From: Beta vulgaris subsp. vulgaris
Taxonomy: Eukaryota > Streptophyta > Magnoliopsida > Caryophyllales > Amaranthaceae
Length of the DNA stretch: 64,000 bases
NCBI RefSeq assembly: GCF_026745355.1
Contig: NC_079207.1
Location: 15,586,650 to 15,650,649, forward strand
Reading direction: 5' to 3'
This document shows, piece by piece, positions 21,584 to 34,400 of this stretch. The position numbers and the translations under genes were made by a program. The notes under the pieces were generated by a model that did not search any database, was not told where the DNA came from, and saw nothing but the letters and a program-made list of their open reading frames with translations. Numbering within the stretch: the first letter of the stretch is position 1; every line of letters begins with the position of its first letter.

Positions 21584-22140
21584 TCAGTGAAACTAGTGCG
21601 GGATAACTTACTGGGTAAATCAGCACTACCGACTACGGAAAGAAGATAGGACTTGCCGTCCTCTCTTTGATTCACAAATCACTAAGAGACTTCTCCTAAG
21701 ATCTTTACCGATATATTCCTTATTTTTATGGGAAGAATACAGCAACGATGCAATCCCCCTAACAAATCTCTGAAAACTTCCCAAGCTCTCAAATAGTTTT
21801 TGTTGCCATAAAATTGGTAGAGCTCTACATTATTCATTAGGAAAACCCCAAGGGGAACCCTAATATCACTCCTCAAGGTGATAATTGAGCGTGTTGACTG
21901 CCCTGTACCATCCTCAGTTTCATATTCGAATCCCAGAACATGTGAAAACTTTGATGATGTTCTCGGCACTCGGTTGAACGACAATGCATCATCAATGTTT
22001 TCATAGCCCAAAAAAGTTGCACTAGTCTCCTCAACTTCATCTCCTAGATCCGTAATAACCTTCCCAGAAAAAATTTTCTTGTCATGCCAAGTTTCAATTT
22101 GGCATACAAGTTGCAAAGAATGAAACGTGCCCGGTTAAAA
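21390..22140 (-). pseudogene. Captured two-exon gene fragment, unknown (copy A)
   Basis: Exon from about 22140 to a donor (GTAAGT) at 21612, then the last exon near 21508 down to about 21400. The first exon reads LQLVCQIETWHDKKIFSG, FLGYENIDDALSF, EYETEDGTGQSTRS, MNNVELYQFYGNKNYLRAWE. It loses frame after AWEVFRD by a missing base near 21770. The last exon is out of frame compared with 16271-16380. I cannot name the family. In copy B the frame breaks elsewhere, so the ancestral frame was probably open at duplication. Confidence 0.55.
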
Positions 22141-22786
22141 AACAACAATATGGTTAGTGTCTTTATTTTGCTAAATTAAAAAATGTTACTCTATTTAGAA
22201 AAAGAAAAAACTCAAAAAATAAATTAATAAATAGATAAAAGTAGCAGTCCGTTTATGAGATTTTAGAGGCCCAAGGGCGAACCTACATATTAGGGCCCTG
22301 ATTAAATCTAAGTTTTTTGAATGTTTTATTTTTTGGTCTAGACCAAAATAATAAACAATTTTTTGGTGAAATTTTTTTGAAGTTTTTTTCGGTCCAGATC
22401 GAAAATAATTTTCTTTGTTGACTTTTAGATAACTCGTATATAAATTTATTTTTATATTATTATTAATAGCTATATTTTTATATATTAGATAAAATTGAGA
22501 GGTGAGAGAAACAAATATAGATTTGATGTATCAGAGGAGATGAGAGGACAAGAGAATTAAAAAAAATGAAGAGATGATTAAATTTTGCAGTTGTGTTTTT
22601 ATAGGAAAGCAACTTAGTTTTTAGTTACTTATATTATCGTTTCAGTTAGTTTTCTTATTCTTTCATTTAACAACTAACTAATCAGGATATGAAATATAAC
22701 TTCAATAACAGCTAATATAGAAGATCTTGGGAAGCTTAGCAGCATGAAATATAGACAGTTGAAATAAACTTTCCTCTTCCTGCACA

Positions 22787-23023
22787 TCAATGCAAATGTA
22801 CAGCTAATATAGAAGATCTTGGGAAGCTTAGCAGCATATGAAATATAGATAGTAGAAATAAACTTTCCTCTTCTTGCTCTTCATCTGCCTTCTCATCAAT
22901 GCAAATGGATAATCTTTCCAATACCTTCGCATGTTTCAGGATAAACTGCATAAACTCCACCACTCGCTCGCCTCCTCTAAGTGGTTGCACGTCGACGATC
23001 TTCACCGTCAGCCCGTCTGACAG
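22787..23023 (-). pseudogene. Captured FBD fragment, duplicate copy
   Basis: Copy of 19120-19356 with a few differences (EKADEEQEEE for EKAQEEQEEE). The in-frame Met at the start of copy A is lost. It lies in the truncated Pack-MULE 2 copy (22603-23061), which lacks the left TIR. Confidence 0.72.
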
Positions 23024-23802
23024 TAAACACTACGTCAGACGGTCTGACCCAATACTTTCACTTACAAAATAATGCTTATAATTTATATATAATATGCAAA
23101 ATTATGTATACAATAATATAAAAACACAATTGCAAAATTTTATCATCTCTTCATTCTTTTTTTTAAATTCTCTTGTCCTCTCATCTCCTCTGATACATCA
23201 ATTCTATATTGTTTCACTCACCTCTCTATTCTCTCTAATATATAAAAATATAGCTATTAATAATAATATAAAAATAAACTTATATAGGAGTTATCTAAAA
23301 GCCAACAAACAAATTATTTGCGGTCTGGACCGAAAATCAAACTTCAAAAATTTCGGACCAAAAAATTATTTATTTTTTTGGGTCTAGACCGAAAAATAAA
23401 ACATTCAAAAAAACTTAAACTTAATCAGGGCCCCAATGTGTAGCTTCGCTCCAAAATATGAGAAACGAGACTGCTACGGAAAGAAGATAGGACTTGCCGT
23501 TCTTTCTTTGCTTCACAAAGAGACTTCTCCTAAGATCAACTAATTAGTTGTCACATTATTTGTCAAGAACTAATACATTTCGAGTTAGTGTTTTCTTAAG
23601 AAAGGATCTTCTAATGGTTCATTCATTGTTTAATTTATTAGTAAGGGTTTAATTGTTTTGTGTACCCATATGTCTAGTTTGTTGAAAATCACCAAACTTT
23701 AATTTAGAAAACACTAAAATTAGTGTAGTTTGATTAATGTTTGTTAAAAGTAGTGAGAGGTTGGAAATGAGAAGAATCTTCATCCTCTACATGTTTAGCA
23801 AA

Positions 23803-24015
23803 TTAGATATCTAATATTTTTATTTTCAATATAAGAGAGAAATAAGACATCCTTAAAGGTATTGCACAAACATCGGCATCGAAGGCATACTCGCCGCCAT
23901 GTCTGGTTTTCACCATAGCGTTGTTCACCGAGTAAAAACGAATGAAAGTAACAAAAGAGAGAGAATGTGAACTGTTTATCCGTAAAATGCGGCGGATACT
24001 ATATAGTATTAACAA
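23803..24015 (-). pseudogene. Captured exon-like fragment, unknown (copy B)
   Basis: Duplicate of 20136-20348. It differs by one residue (RIN for RIT). Confidence 0.35.
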
Positions 24016-25073
24016 TTTTTAATTGAGGGTTTTTTTACCGATATTGCAACACCCGTTGATCTAGATATTGTGAGTAGGGTGACCCAATGGAACAAGGATT
24101 AGGATTAAAATTAAAGGGCCCAATAACCAGGTCCACTCGTTAGTATCTCTTTTTTTTATATATAATTACCTCCTACTCACCTATCTTAGTTACATCATAT
24201 TCACTATCAATTTTTCTTATTTAGTTCAATTGATTTATTTAAAGTATAGTTATTACCTTTTCAATGACTTAAATTTCTGTTTATCAAGAAAAACGAACAT
24301 ATGAAATACAACTATGTTTTCTTTCCTTTGTACTAAAAATGAGTTAAGTTAAATGGTTAAAAAAAAAGCCATTTCAAAATAATAATTGTACATCATTGTA
24401 TGTCTATATATTTACCTTGACAATCTAGTCCATTTTTAATCGTTGGAAAATATCCAACCGTAAAGAAAAAAGTGGTTTACCAAAGTTACAGACAAAAAGA
24501 TTGTGCAGATTTATATATAAATAAAATTATAATTATACAATGGAGGGTAGTAATTAATTTTTTAATCATGCTTAATTTGAAAGTTGTAAGTAATACTTTG
24601 TATAAGCAGCAAAAGAGTTTGATGATAATAATAATTGTTGCTTGAGTGGACTAGACATAAGTTGCATAAAAATGTAACTAATGAATAATATATTTTATAT
24701 AGAAATACATGTTAGTGATAATAATATGAGAATTTGTAATGTCAATGATTTATGATATCAAATGTTTCTTAAAATTCTCTTAATTAATGAAGAATAAATT
24801 TAAAAATATAACAAATTTTAATTAAAATAAAAAAGAATTGAAATGTTAGTATGTCACATTAACACCCAAAAATTCCCTTCACTCTATTTATATGTACGAA
24901 CTCTTCACCAAAAGAAGGTGGGAATTACCCATTTTATAGACAATCAAATTTCAAGCTCATCCAAACACAATATTAAAGTATTTAAAGATAATAAATTATG
25001 AACACTTTCAATTAAAAAAACTCACATGCAGTTAGACTCTGGTTGGGTTGGTGGATATAATTGATCAAAACAA

Positions 25074-25218
25074 TCAAAATCCACCAACTTTGTATTTCTT
25101 CTTGGGGTTAATCTGTTTTATCCAATCAATTGCATCTTGAGATTTTGCAGATTCTCCCAAATCTCCATTTCCGTGGCTACAACAAAGAATATTTATATAA
25201 CTATAAGATAAAAATTCA

Positions 25219-25302
<84 letters not shown>

Positions 25303-25860
25303 GTGAAACTAGTGCGGGATAACTTACTGGGTAAATCAGCACTACCGACTACGGAAAGAAGATAGACTTGCCGTCCTCTCTTTGATTCACAAATCACTAA
25401 GAGACTTCTCCTAAGATCTTTACCGATATATTCCTTATTTTTATGGGAAGAATACAGCAACGATGCAATCCCCCTAACAAAATCTCTGAAAACTTCCCAA
25501 GCTCTCAAATAGTTTTTGTTGCCATAAAATTGGTAGAGCTCTACATTATTCATTAGGAAAACCCCAAGGGAACCCTAATATCACTCCTCAAGGTGATAAT
25601 TGAGCGTGTTGACTGCCCTGTACCATCCTCAGTTTCATATTCGAATCCCAGAACATGTGAAAACTTTGATGATGTTCTCGGCACTCGGTTGAACGACAAT
25701 GCATCATCAATGTTTTCATAGCCCAGAAAAGTTGCACTAGTCTCCTCAACTTCATCTCCTAGATCCGTAATAACCTTCCCAGAAAAAAATTTCTTGTCAT
25801 GCCAAGTTTCAATTTGGCATACAAGTTGCAAAGAATGAGACGTGCCCGCGTTAAAAAAAC
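25074..25860 (-). pseudogene. Captured two-exon gene fragment, unknown (copy B)
   Basis: Duplicate of 21390-22140. Here the frame breaks after SDIRVPLG by a missing G near 25567, but the second half stays open: AWEVFRDFVRGIASLLYSSH to SVVGSADLPS at donor GTAAGT (about 25330). The intron holds the (AT)n expansion. The last exon (from about 25174) ends KKKYKVGGF in one frame. Product unknown. Confidence 0.55.
25223..25299. repeat. (AT)n microsatellite
   Basis: About 38 AT units in unit B. The same site in unit A (21558-21582) has about 12, so it expanded or shrank after the duplication. Confidence 0.95.
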
Positions 25861-26333
25861 AACAATATGGTTAGTGTCTTTATTTTGCTAAATTAAAAAA
25901 TGTTACTCTATTTAGAAAAAGAAAAAACTCAAAAATAAATTAATAAAAATAGTAAAAGTAGCAGTCCGTTTATGAGATTTTAGAGGCCCAAGGGCGAGCC
26001 TACATATTAGGGCCCTGAATTAAATCTAAGTTTTTTGAATGTTTTATTTTTTGTCTAGACCAAAATAATAAACAATTTTTTGGTGAAATTTTTTTGAAGT
26101 TTTTTTCGGTCCAGATCGAAAATAATTTTCTTTGTTGGCTTTTAGATAACTCGTATATAAATTTATTTTTATATTATTATTAATAGCTATATTTTTATAT
26201 ATTAGAGAAAATTGAGAGGTGAGAGAAACAAATATAGATTTGATGTATCAGAGGAGATGAGAGGACAAGAGAATTAAAAAAAATGAAGAGATGATTAAAT
26301 TTTGCAGTTGTGTTTTTATATTATTGTATACAT

Positions 26334-26375
26334 AATTAGTTTTGAATCCCGTACGTTGCACGCGTTGTTTTTTAT
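26334..26375 (-). mobile_element. Possible Helitron 3' terminus (degenerate)
   Basis: On the minus strand an imperfect hairpin GCGTGCAACGTACG is followed by GGGATTCAAAA and CTAA, then T. This fits the Helitron 3' rule (hairpin, about 10 bases, CTRR, insertion before T). The hairpin is weak and I found no matching 5' end. Confidence 0.35.
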
Positions 26376-26843
26376 ATATATATTTTGTAATTTTTTTGTT
26401 AACATATTGGTTTTGTGTTACTGTAAAATGAGATTTTTCAATACGATTTTATTTACATACTTCATCTGCTAATTATCTATTTTGACCAATCAACTTTTAG
26501 AAAAAAAAAACAACTATAATTGTCAATATTACCTTTATTTTATGTTAATAAAATCATCATTAATTACTCATCAAATTGCCTCATAAAGTTGCGCTTATTT
26601 ATTAAGGATTTACTTATCCCCTACACTTTTTAATTAAAGGAGTACCTCTATGATAAAGTACACATTTTTTTTCATTTTCTTAAAAATCATGTCCAAACCC
26701 ATTATTGTAGTAGAAAAAGAATTGATAAAATATTTGTCATTATACCCTTATTTTTAGATTATCTTTAATTATATATTAATAAAGTTTATAAAAAGTTGAT
26801 GTAAAGTTAGTATTGCAACGGTTGTTTCCATCTCTGAGTTCAC
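26376..26843. other. AT-rich spacer, nothing recognised
   Basis: Low-complexity AT-rich sequence between the duplication and the palindromic-TIR element. No gene seen. Confidence 0.5.
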
Positions 26844-27140
26844 TCATGGTACACCCGGGTGTACCATGCTCATGGTACACCCAAGGGTATTTTTGTAATA
26901 AATTAGAATTTCGATTGCTCATTTGACACCAAATTTGCTCATATGGGCATTTTGCTCATTTACTCATTTGCTCATTTTGCTCATTTGTAATAAAAGTGTT
27001 TGCTCATTTTCTTAAATGAGTAGAAATGTTTGCTCATTTGCTCATTTGTTCATCTTGCTCATTTGCTCATTCGCTTATTTTGCTCAGTTGGAGAAAATAG
27101 TCTCGGGTGTACCATGAGCATGGTACACCCAGGTGTACTA
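26844..27140. mobile_element. Small TIR element with TTTGCTCATT array
   Basis: About 297 bp. Both ends are nested palindromes: CATGGTACACCCGGGTGTAC then CATGCTCATGGTACACCC on the left, mirrored on the right (GGGTGTACCATGAGCATGGT and so on). The middle (26915-27090) is a degenerate array of TTTGCTCA units. I could not fix a target duplication, so the superfamily is open. It resembles a foldback MITE. Confidence 0.7.
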
Positions 27141-27404
27141 TAAATATTCTCTCCATCTCTAATAAGTGAATGCATGTTGAACGGTATTGTCAACTAACAT
27201 ATCATTATATCACTATAATAAAAGTTTAAAAATAAAATAAAGTAGATATTGAGTGGCCACAAATGCATAGAAACTGTCATTGAAAATGTTGGCAACGTTA
27301 GTAGATTTGCAGCAGTTCATTAGATGTTATCGTATGGTTTACGCAAATCTCAAGAATCAATTTTTTTTTTTAATTTTGTGATTTTATATGTGAATCATAG
27401 TCGT

Positions 27405-27915
27405 AGATAGGGCTGGCAATGAGTTGAGACAGCTCGCGAGCTACTCGAACTCGGCTCGGTCAAAGCTCGGTCAAAGCTCGACTCGAGTGAGCTCAACTTG
27501 AGCTCGAACTCGACTCGGTAGGTTAACGAGTCGAGTCGAGCAACTCAATACTCGACTCGAGAAACTCGTGAGATACTCGATAAAAATTTATATATATATA
27601 TACTTTTAATTTTTTTAAGAAATTTTAACTTTATTTTTTTCTATAAAAAATACTTGTACTTTTCTTTTCAAAAAAAAAATGAAAAAAAGTGTATAAAATG
27701 ACAAAAAAGCAAAGCAAAAAATTTCTTCTATAAAAAATAGAACTATATCAAATGACCAAAAAGCTTGAAACGAGTTCGAGTTCGAACTTGAAACGAGTTC
27801 GAGCTGGAAACGAGTTCGAGTTCGAGTTTAGGTTTCGAGTTTGAGCTTGAAATTTTGAAACTCGCGAGTTTTCGAGTCGAGTCGAGTTTGAGTTTTCGAG
27901 TTCCAATCGAGTTTA
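27405..27915. repeat. hAT-like relic rich in CTCGAG repeats
   Basis: Begins TAGGGCTGGCAATGAG, like many plant hAT ends. It is filled with CTCGAACTCGACTCG and GAAACGAGTTCGAG units on both sides of an AT-rich middle. The expected mirrored TIR on the right is missing. Confidence 0.55.
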
Positions 27916-28424
27916 GTTATGAGCATATATTGTAATACCATGCAATCACAAGATTTATAAGCATGAATTGAGCTTAGTTATGATCTGCTACTTGTTGATA
28001 TCAAGAAATAAACTGCGAAAATAAATCCTACTAGAACTAAAGGTTCTAGTGTACGGTTATGTAGTGGTATTCAAGCATACTTGGAAATTATAATTCATCT
28101 AGTAGCTCCATTCTAACTTTTATTATAAAGGAAAGAATATGTCTACATAATGGAGAAGGCCAGCAAAAACAGGTCCACATTCCAATTTTGAAAGATTTTA
28201 CCAATTTAACTAGTTGACATCTATGTAACAACTGTCCAGATTGTAAATGTAATATAGACGATTAGACGAGCACCGGAAAAACTATAACCAGGTTATTTAT
28301 CTCAGTTGGTTAGCATAATGTCATTAGATTAAGATTACAAGAAGCATGATATATCATAGCTGCTCAAGATCCTATAATTTGCTAGAATCTGACATTTTGG
28401 TGTACTAGCGCCTACAAATAGTAC
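27916..28424. other. 3' flank of the PQ-loop gene
   Basis: No other gene seen. On the minus strand an AGATAAATAA (about 28294-28303), some 120 bases after the stop codon, could serve as a near-upstream polyadenylation element. This is only a guess from sequence. Confidence 0.35.
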
Positions 28425-31400
28425 TCAGTAAACAGATTTTTGGGCTTCTTCATAGTTGTATTCATGTTCTTCTCTTGTATTCCTCTTTCGCATGTGCTTG
28501 TAGTATACATACTGCATGATTATCTAGAAAGGAGGCTCTGTGAAGGCATAACAAACCGGTTTCCAAAGACTTAAATGCGTCTATAGATCTAAACCTTTAA
28601 TCGATGTCTCAGTAGCAAAAACAGAGGCTGAAGATCAAAATCAAGGGAAGAAAAGGATACAAATAAGTCGAGCACGACGCAAACTACAGCATCCAGTAAC
28701 CAAGGCATGTTAGCTTTGATTTCTGCCAATTCGGTACGCCTCACCACAATGCTGCATTTGTATAAAGGAGTTCAAGGTTAAGAATGATTAATCATAAATG
28801 AGAGAGAAAGTAATAGAAGTTATTAAGTAGGAGTTATGAAAAGACAAGATGAGCCAAGCTCGAGCTTGGGGTAGCTCGAAAGACAAGATGAGCTCAAGCT
28901 CATATGGCAGACGTTTCAGGCTCGGCTTGGCTTTAGCTCGACACGAGCTCACTCAAATCTGAGTCACAGGCTCCAACTAATAAAACATTTCAAGCTACAA
29001 TATTCAAATCTCCGTCTATTTGCTAATAATGTGTACTTTGCTAGTTAATAGTGTTACTCATAAATCATACTTCCTCCGTTCCATAATAAGTGAAACACTT
29101 ACTATTTTAAAACGTTTCAAAATAAGTGAAACATACTTTAAATGGATAAAAGAAAGTGACAAAATGACAAGAGTGCCCATCACAAACTTGTGTGGTTTGC
29201 TTTTCTCTCTCCTCCTTTTGATAATAAAAGGGTATTTTATGACTTTTTGGCTTTTGAAAGTGATGTTTATTAAATCTTGTGCCCAATCCCTGTGTTTCAC
29301 TTATTATGGAACGGAGGAAGTATTCTATTTACATACTATCTCTGTTTTTATTTAGTTGCAACATTCACCTTTTTGCACAAACTTTAATAAATGAAAAAAG
29401 AGAGCATAATTGACACACTTGCCCCTGCTACTAGTACTATAATTAAATGAGGAGAGAGAGAAGTAAGGGTAATATAGTCAAATTATCCCAAAAGCTTTCC
29501 TAAAAAGGAAAATGTTGCAACTAATAAAAAACACCTAAAAGTAGAAATTGTTGCAACTAAATAAAAGCAGAGGTAGTATTTGACCCTACTCTGTTAAGAT
29601 CACATGTAGAACCCATGTGAGTGGTCTCATAAGCTCAAGGGGTTACTCCTATAACCAACGATGATTGGTTTCAGGAAAGAGCCTCATTTGGACTGTAAAT
29701 AGTCAAAAACTATTCTCTAATGATGAGTACTGCATAGACCTGTTTGACGAATTACCAAATATCACTATGACCCATTCGAATCGAGCTTTGTCGGGCTTAG
29801 CTCATTTAACTCCTGAACTAAGCTCAAACTCACTTGAGCTGAGCAATGGAGCAATCAATGTTCAAGTCAGCAGCAAGTAGGCTAGACACATTATCACCTC
29901 TTGTACCAAGCCAAAAATGAGAGAGAGTACCTTCCAACGTAGGCAACATTAGCGATAAGTGCAAATATGAACATAAGTGGATTCAGGCCCTACAAAAATA
30001 AATGACAGCAGAGTTTTCCATTATACAAACAAGATAGGACACTGATGTGGAACAGTGTCAATAAGGTCCCATGAAAAATATATTATTACCTCCACACTTC
30101 CTCTTTTTATCTGGTCAAAAAAAGACAGCAACTCTTGTTAGTATCAGAGATAGGAACAAAAAGAGATTAAGCAAAGATTAGATATTAACCAAAACATGAT
30201 CTAATTTTAGAAACAAATTGATGACTTACATTCCATATGATCTGCGGAATTCGTCCCCCCATGTAAATCGCAGCCATCAACCACCCCAACCACTGACCGA
30301 CTGCACTGTGCTCAGAGCCATGTTCCTGCACACGTAAATCAGTCTCGATAAGCTCTTATCTCCTCATATAGTACCATAAAATATATATGGTTAGAATTGC
30401 AAAATTTCTGAAGATGCAAAAGCATACGCTTAACATCCTCCTCCCAGTAAATCCCTTATAAGCTTCTAATAATGCATTGCCTCCGATTGGCAAGTTGACA
30501 GATACAGCAGCCACCATTGCTCCTCGAGCAGCCTGACCAAAAGATAGTGGGTGAAATTAGTACTATATGAATTAGACATTCTGAGCTTACTTGTGCAATT
30601 CATAGCTAAGATCAATTTCTTTTTCGTTTTAAGCAATGGTTAAAGATTCTTACAACTATGTGACTGTTGCCTTATTGAAGTAACAAACCTCATTATTTCC
30701 AGGAAGTATTATCTTTGAATTTCTCAGTCATTCTCTCATTTTGTCAATTAAGGTCCATGTTTGTTGTATTACTCTTTTGTTAGTGACTATCTCTAACATT
30801 GAGTTGCCTCATAAACTCGTATAATATGATCTTTGATGAAAGGTTTTATTTCTTCTCTCAAGTCTCAACCCGTTTAAGTCAAATAACACTCAAATCAGAT
30901 GTCACATAGCTAATCCCTGATTGCAGAAGAGTCTTGCGGGTAAGAAATATCTCAGCAAATCTAGAAAAATGAAGTTCTTTAGAACCCTTTGAAGACATTG
31001 TGGGGTCCGTCAGAAATGAAATAAGACAACCTCCCATACATATCACCAGTGTGTTAGAAAGTTATGGGGACCAGTAGAATTAACTGTCAAGTTGTCCTAA
31101 TAAATCTTGGACTACATATGACATAATCAACACAATCCGCTTATATATATATAATTCGACATGGAAAATAGATCACAACACTATCTTGATCTCTCATGCT
31201 TAAATACGTACAATTATAAAATGACTTAAACTAGAGGCACTTTAGTGGTAATCCGGTAAGGGATTTCCTTACCCTCCCCGTCCCCCCCCCCCCCCCCAAA
31301 AAAGGAGTGTGGGCCACTCATGATAGACTGAGAGACTCATGCAGGTGTTAGGTCCTTCGACTTAGGTACCCCAGATTTAACAATTACTCAGTTGATTTAC

Positions 31401-34400
31401 ATATACCACGATTACCAACTATGTATAGTAGTATTCTAGATGCAAATTACAAAGTGATCAAGATAATGAAAAAGACTTGTTTTACCCCTAAACTAGTTGA
31501 AAATGTGCACAAGAAAATATTCACAACTGGTAAATGATCAAATGTCACAAATTCTGAAAAAGAAGTGATAACTTACGGGGCGTGGAATCTGTCTGGGTAG
31601 GCTAGCGGTACCTCTCTTGGCAGGGATAGGAATGGGATTAGTCTCTTCATCGTCGGAAGACGAGTGGTAACCACGCACCAACGCTGAGGGACCACTCCTA
31701 GGGCCCGTCGTCAGATAAGATCGGAATGGGGGTGTGCCACTCCCAGCTAAAGACCTTGCTGACCTACAATTTTTAGTTTCATTGATAACAAACAAAACTA
31801 TCTAGTCAGCTTATCTTCTTGTTCAATACATTCGGAATTGGATGCTTGCTGTTTTTTTTCCAGGATTATCTAGTACTTACGTGTAATATCTTCGTATTGG
31901 TGCTCTTACTGGGGCACTTGGAATGGGGATACCTGTCTGATCTGTTGGCTTTGGATTCAGGGGTTTCTTCTCTTCCTCAACCTATAGGATTATCACAAGT
32001 ACTATATTAACAAAAAAAAATTGTATTTGGGCTTGAAAACGAAAGAAAAAAAAAAGAAAATTTATTGCATGACTGGAAAGTGGTATGTATATTAGTTACC
32101 TCTTCATGGACTCCATTATGACGACATTTTAACCATTGATAGAAGTAGTCGTAGTACACGCTCTGCAACACTAGCACTATTGTGCTCGTTGTGTATAGCT
32201 GCAAAAATATAATATATGATCACCATTATATATTAGAATTTCCTTATTAATTAACTGCAACATTTAATGCGTTTCAACAATAATGATAATTTGATGCACA
32301 CATATGAGGAAGTAAGCTCAAGAGAACATAGCCTTACTTGGAACAATTACGGACTTCAACAGGAGCAATTTTGCCTTTTTTGCAAGGACATATCTTGAAA
32401 TAAGAAATTGGTACTATTCGAACACTCTTCGGTACTGTCAAAGATATGACTATAGTACACTTTGATAAACTCTCTAGTACTAGAAAAACAAATTCTAGTA
32501 CCAACAAACACATCCCACTACCAATCCAAGATTTATATTGTATCTTCTTTTTTGATGGGAAGATTTACAATTTTAAAATGGACTCCAAGTGTTAGAGGTT
32601 AGGAATTTCTAGCAGCGTATGAGCTTTGCCTATCGTAAGACTATCAACTACATTAGCTGACATCTATAATTTAAGAAGAATATAATCAATTAAGCTAAAA
32701 GTTAACCAGATAATTTCCGCAATTTAATTGACTGTCGAAGCTATCTATGTTTTCTTATTTTCTTAGAAAAGAGAATATGTGCTGAAATGAGAACTTGGCA
32801 CATAAAATGATTCTCCGTTGAAGGAATATTATGAAAGTCCTATGGGATTTTACAAGCACAGCAAACATGAATAATGATAGAATGAATATATTCCAAGATT
32901 CACAATTTGTCTCTTTCATGGAGATATTAGAAGATCTTGGTAGTAGCTTTAAGAGTTAAATTCTTACCATCAGAGTGTGAAATTCTACATGGTAACCTTC
33001 AAGTTTAGACTTTTCTATGTGATGGCAAGGCAAAAATAATATTATACAAAGTGACACTGTACTATGACTAATTACATTTAGTGACCTTAATCCACTTAAA
33101 ACTGACTAACCCATTACTAAAACCTAATTTACTAACCTACCCTCCTAGTTAATTACCATCTTCAAAATCCCTACCATTAGTCGTGAGTGTTGATCACAGT
33201 AATTCCTCAACTTCCCCTATCAATCACATCTTTCATTCATCATCTTTGCAACTCTTCTTTTCGATTCATTCTCCATAATTGAGATTGTATTGCGATGTTT
33301 TAATATTCTTTGTTGATTATCCATAATTTACAAGAGAAACAGATGCTCTTGGCATTCCTTTGGACCACTCTGTTCCTTTTGTGCTGCTTGTACCTATCAC
33401 CTCGATATTCAAGAAGAACGGGCTTCAAGCTTTGGAAGCCAACCTTCCAAGCTTCAGCAATGTTGTTGACCAAGCGTGCTTGTTCTTTGTAAACTCATGG
33501 AATGCTAGCCCCATATATGCTATTCTTTGTTCTTAAAAGTGTTCCATCTCTTCGTTCATTAATCGAAAAATCGTCTCAAATCTTCTTGTTTTAATTAAGT
33601 GGCCAAAAAAAATTCACGAGCTAGTTACAGGGATGATAGGGAGAAATTTCAAATAAGGAGAACTTGAATGCTAAATTTACCTCTGTATATTCAGTGTCAG
33701 CATCTCCAAACTTGTCTAACCTAGTTAGCATGAGCTTATCTCTGGTGGTCATTGAACAAATTAATGGATAATCAACAATGAATATTAAAACATCGCAATG
33801 CAATCTCAAATATGGGGAATGGAGCGAAAAGAAGAGCTGCAGAGATTATTGAATGGAAGGAGATGTGATTGACAGGGGGAATTGACGAGTTAATGTGATC
33901 AAAACTCACTGACTAACAGGAGGGGTTTTCCAAATGGATAATTAACTAGGAGGGTAAGTTAGTAAATAAGGTTTTAGTAATGAGTTAGTCAGTTTTAAGT
34001 GGATGAAGGCCATTAAATGTAATTAGTTATAGTATAGTGTCACTTTGTATAATATTATTTTTGTCTTGCCACCACATAGAAAAGTCTAAACTTGAAGGCT
34101 GCCATGTAGAATTTCCCTTTTTTAATTTAAAGTAATACGAGAGAGAACTAAACATTAAGCTCTTTAGACAAGTTGAACACCTTAACGAATTTTTAGCACT
34201 ATAAAAGTTACATATTTAGATGATCTTTTTCCTAAATATAAGGGTATTAAAGAAATCTCACGAAAAACTCGAAAACACAATTATTAAGTTCAACAAAGAA
34301 ACAAAATGCCTAAATTCAACAATCAACTATTAATTAGTCTGTTTAACGGAACGAGATAACTTGCAAGATACTCGAGATTGACTTAGATCAAAACAGAACT

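Larger units (their letters stand above)
18936..22602. repeat. 3.67-kb tandem duplication, unit A
   Basis: The sequence from AGGAAAGCAACTTAG at 18936 repeats from 22603 with an offset of 3667. The unit holds the right half of Pack-MULE 2 and nearly all of the long-TIR element. Its right end stops inside the right TIR (GTGTTTTTAT), so the last TIR bases are missing in unit A. Confidence 0.93.
19430..22602. mobile_element. Long-TIR element with captured exons, copy A
   Basis: Inverted repeats of about 330 bp: 19430-19765 (begins AATTATGTATACAATAATAT) and 22290-22602 in reverse. The ends resemble no superfamily I can fix with certainty. The interior holds a duplicated exon scrap (19803-19870), a small frame with MVKTRHGGEYAFDADV (20180-20250, minus), and two exons of an unrecognised gene (21390-22140, minus). 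No transposase. The right terminus was lost at the duplication junction. Unit B keeps it. Confidence 0.7.
22603..26319. repeat. 3.67-kb tandem duplication, unit B
   Basis: Second copy of 18936-22602, about 98-99% alike by eye. It is longer because of an expanded (AT)n tract at 25223-25299. It starts inside the Pack-MULE and continues past the junction point into the full right TIR end. Confidence 0.93.
23097..26332. mobile_element. Long-TIR element with captured exons, copy B
   Basis: Same structure as copy A with the complete right TIR, ending ATTATTGTATACATAATT at about 26332, which mirrors the left start AATTATGTATACAATAAT. The interior is as in copy A. The TIR interior contains GGTCTAGACC and GGTCCAGATC motifs facing each other. 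Confidence 0.7.

Noticed and set aside
29020..29355. Overlapping ORFs on both strands
   Set aside because: They coincide with a Stowaway MITE. The inverted repeat opens both frames, and there is no protein motif.
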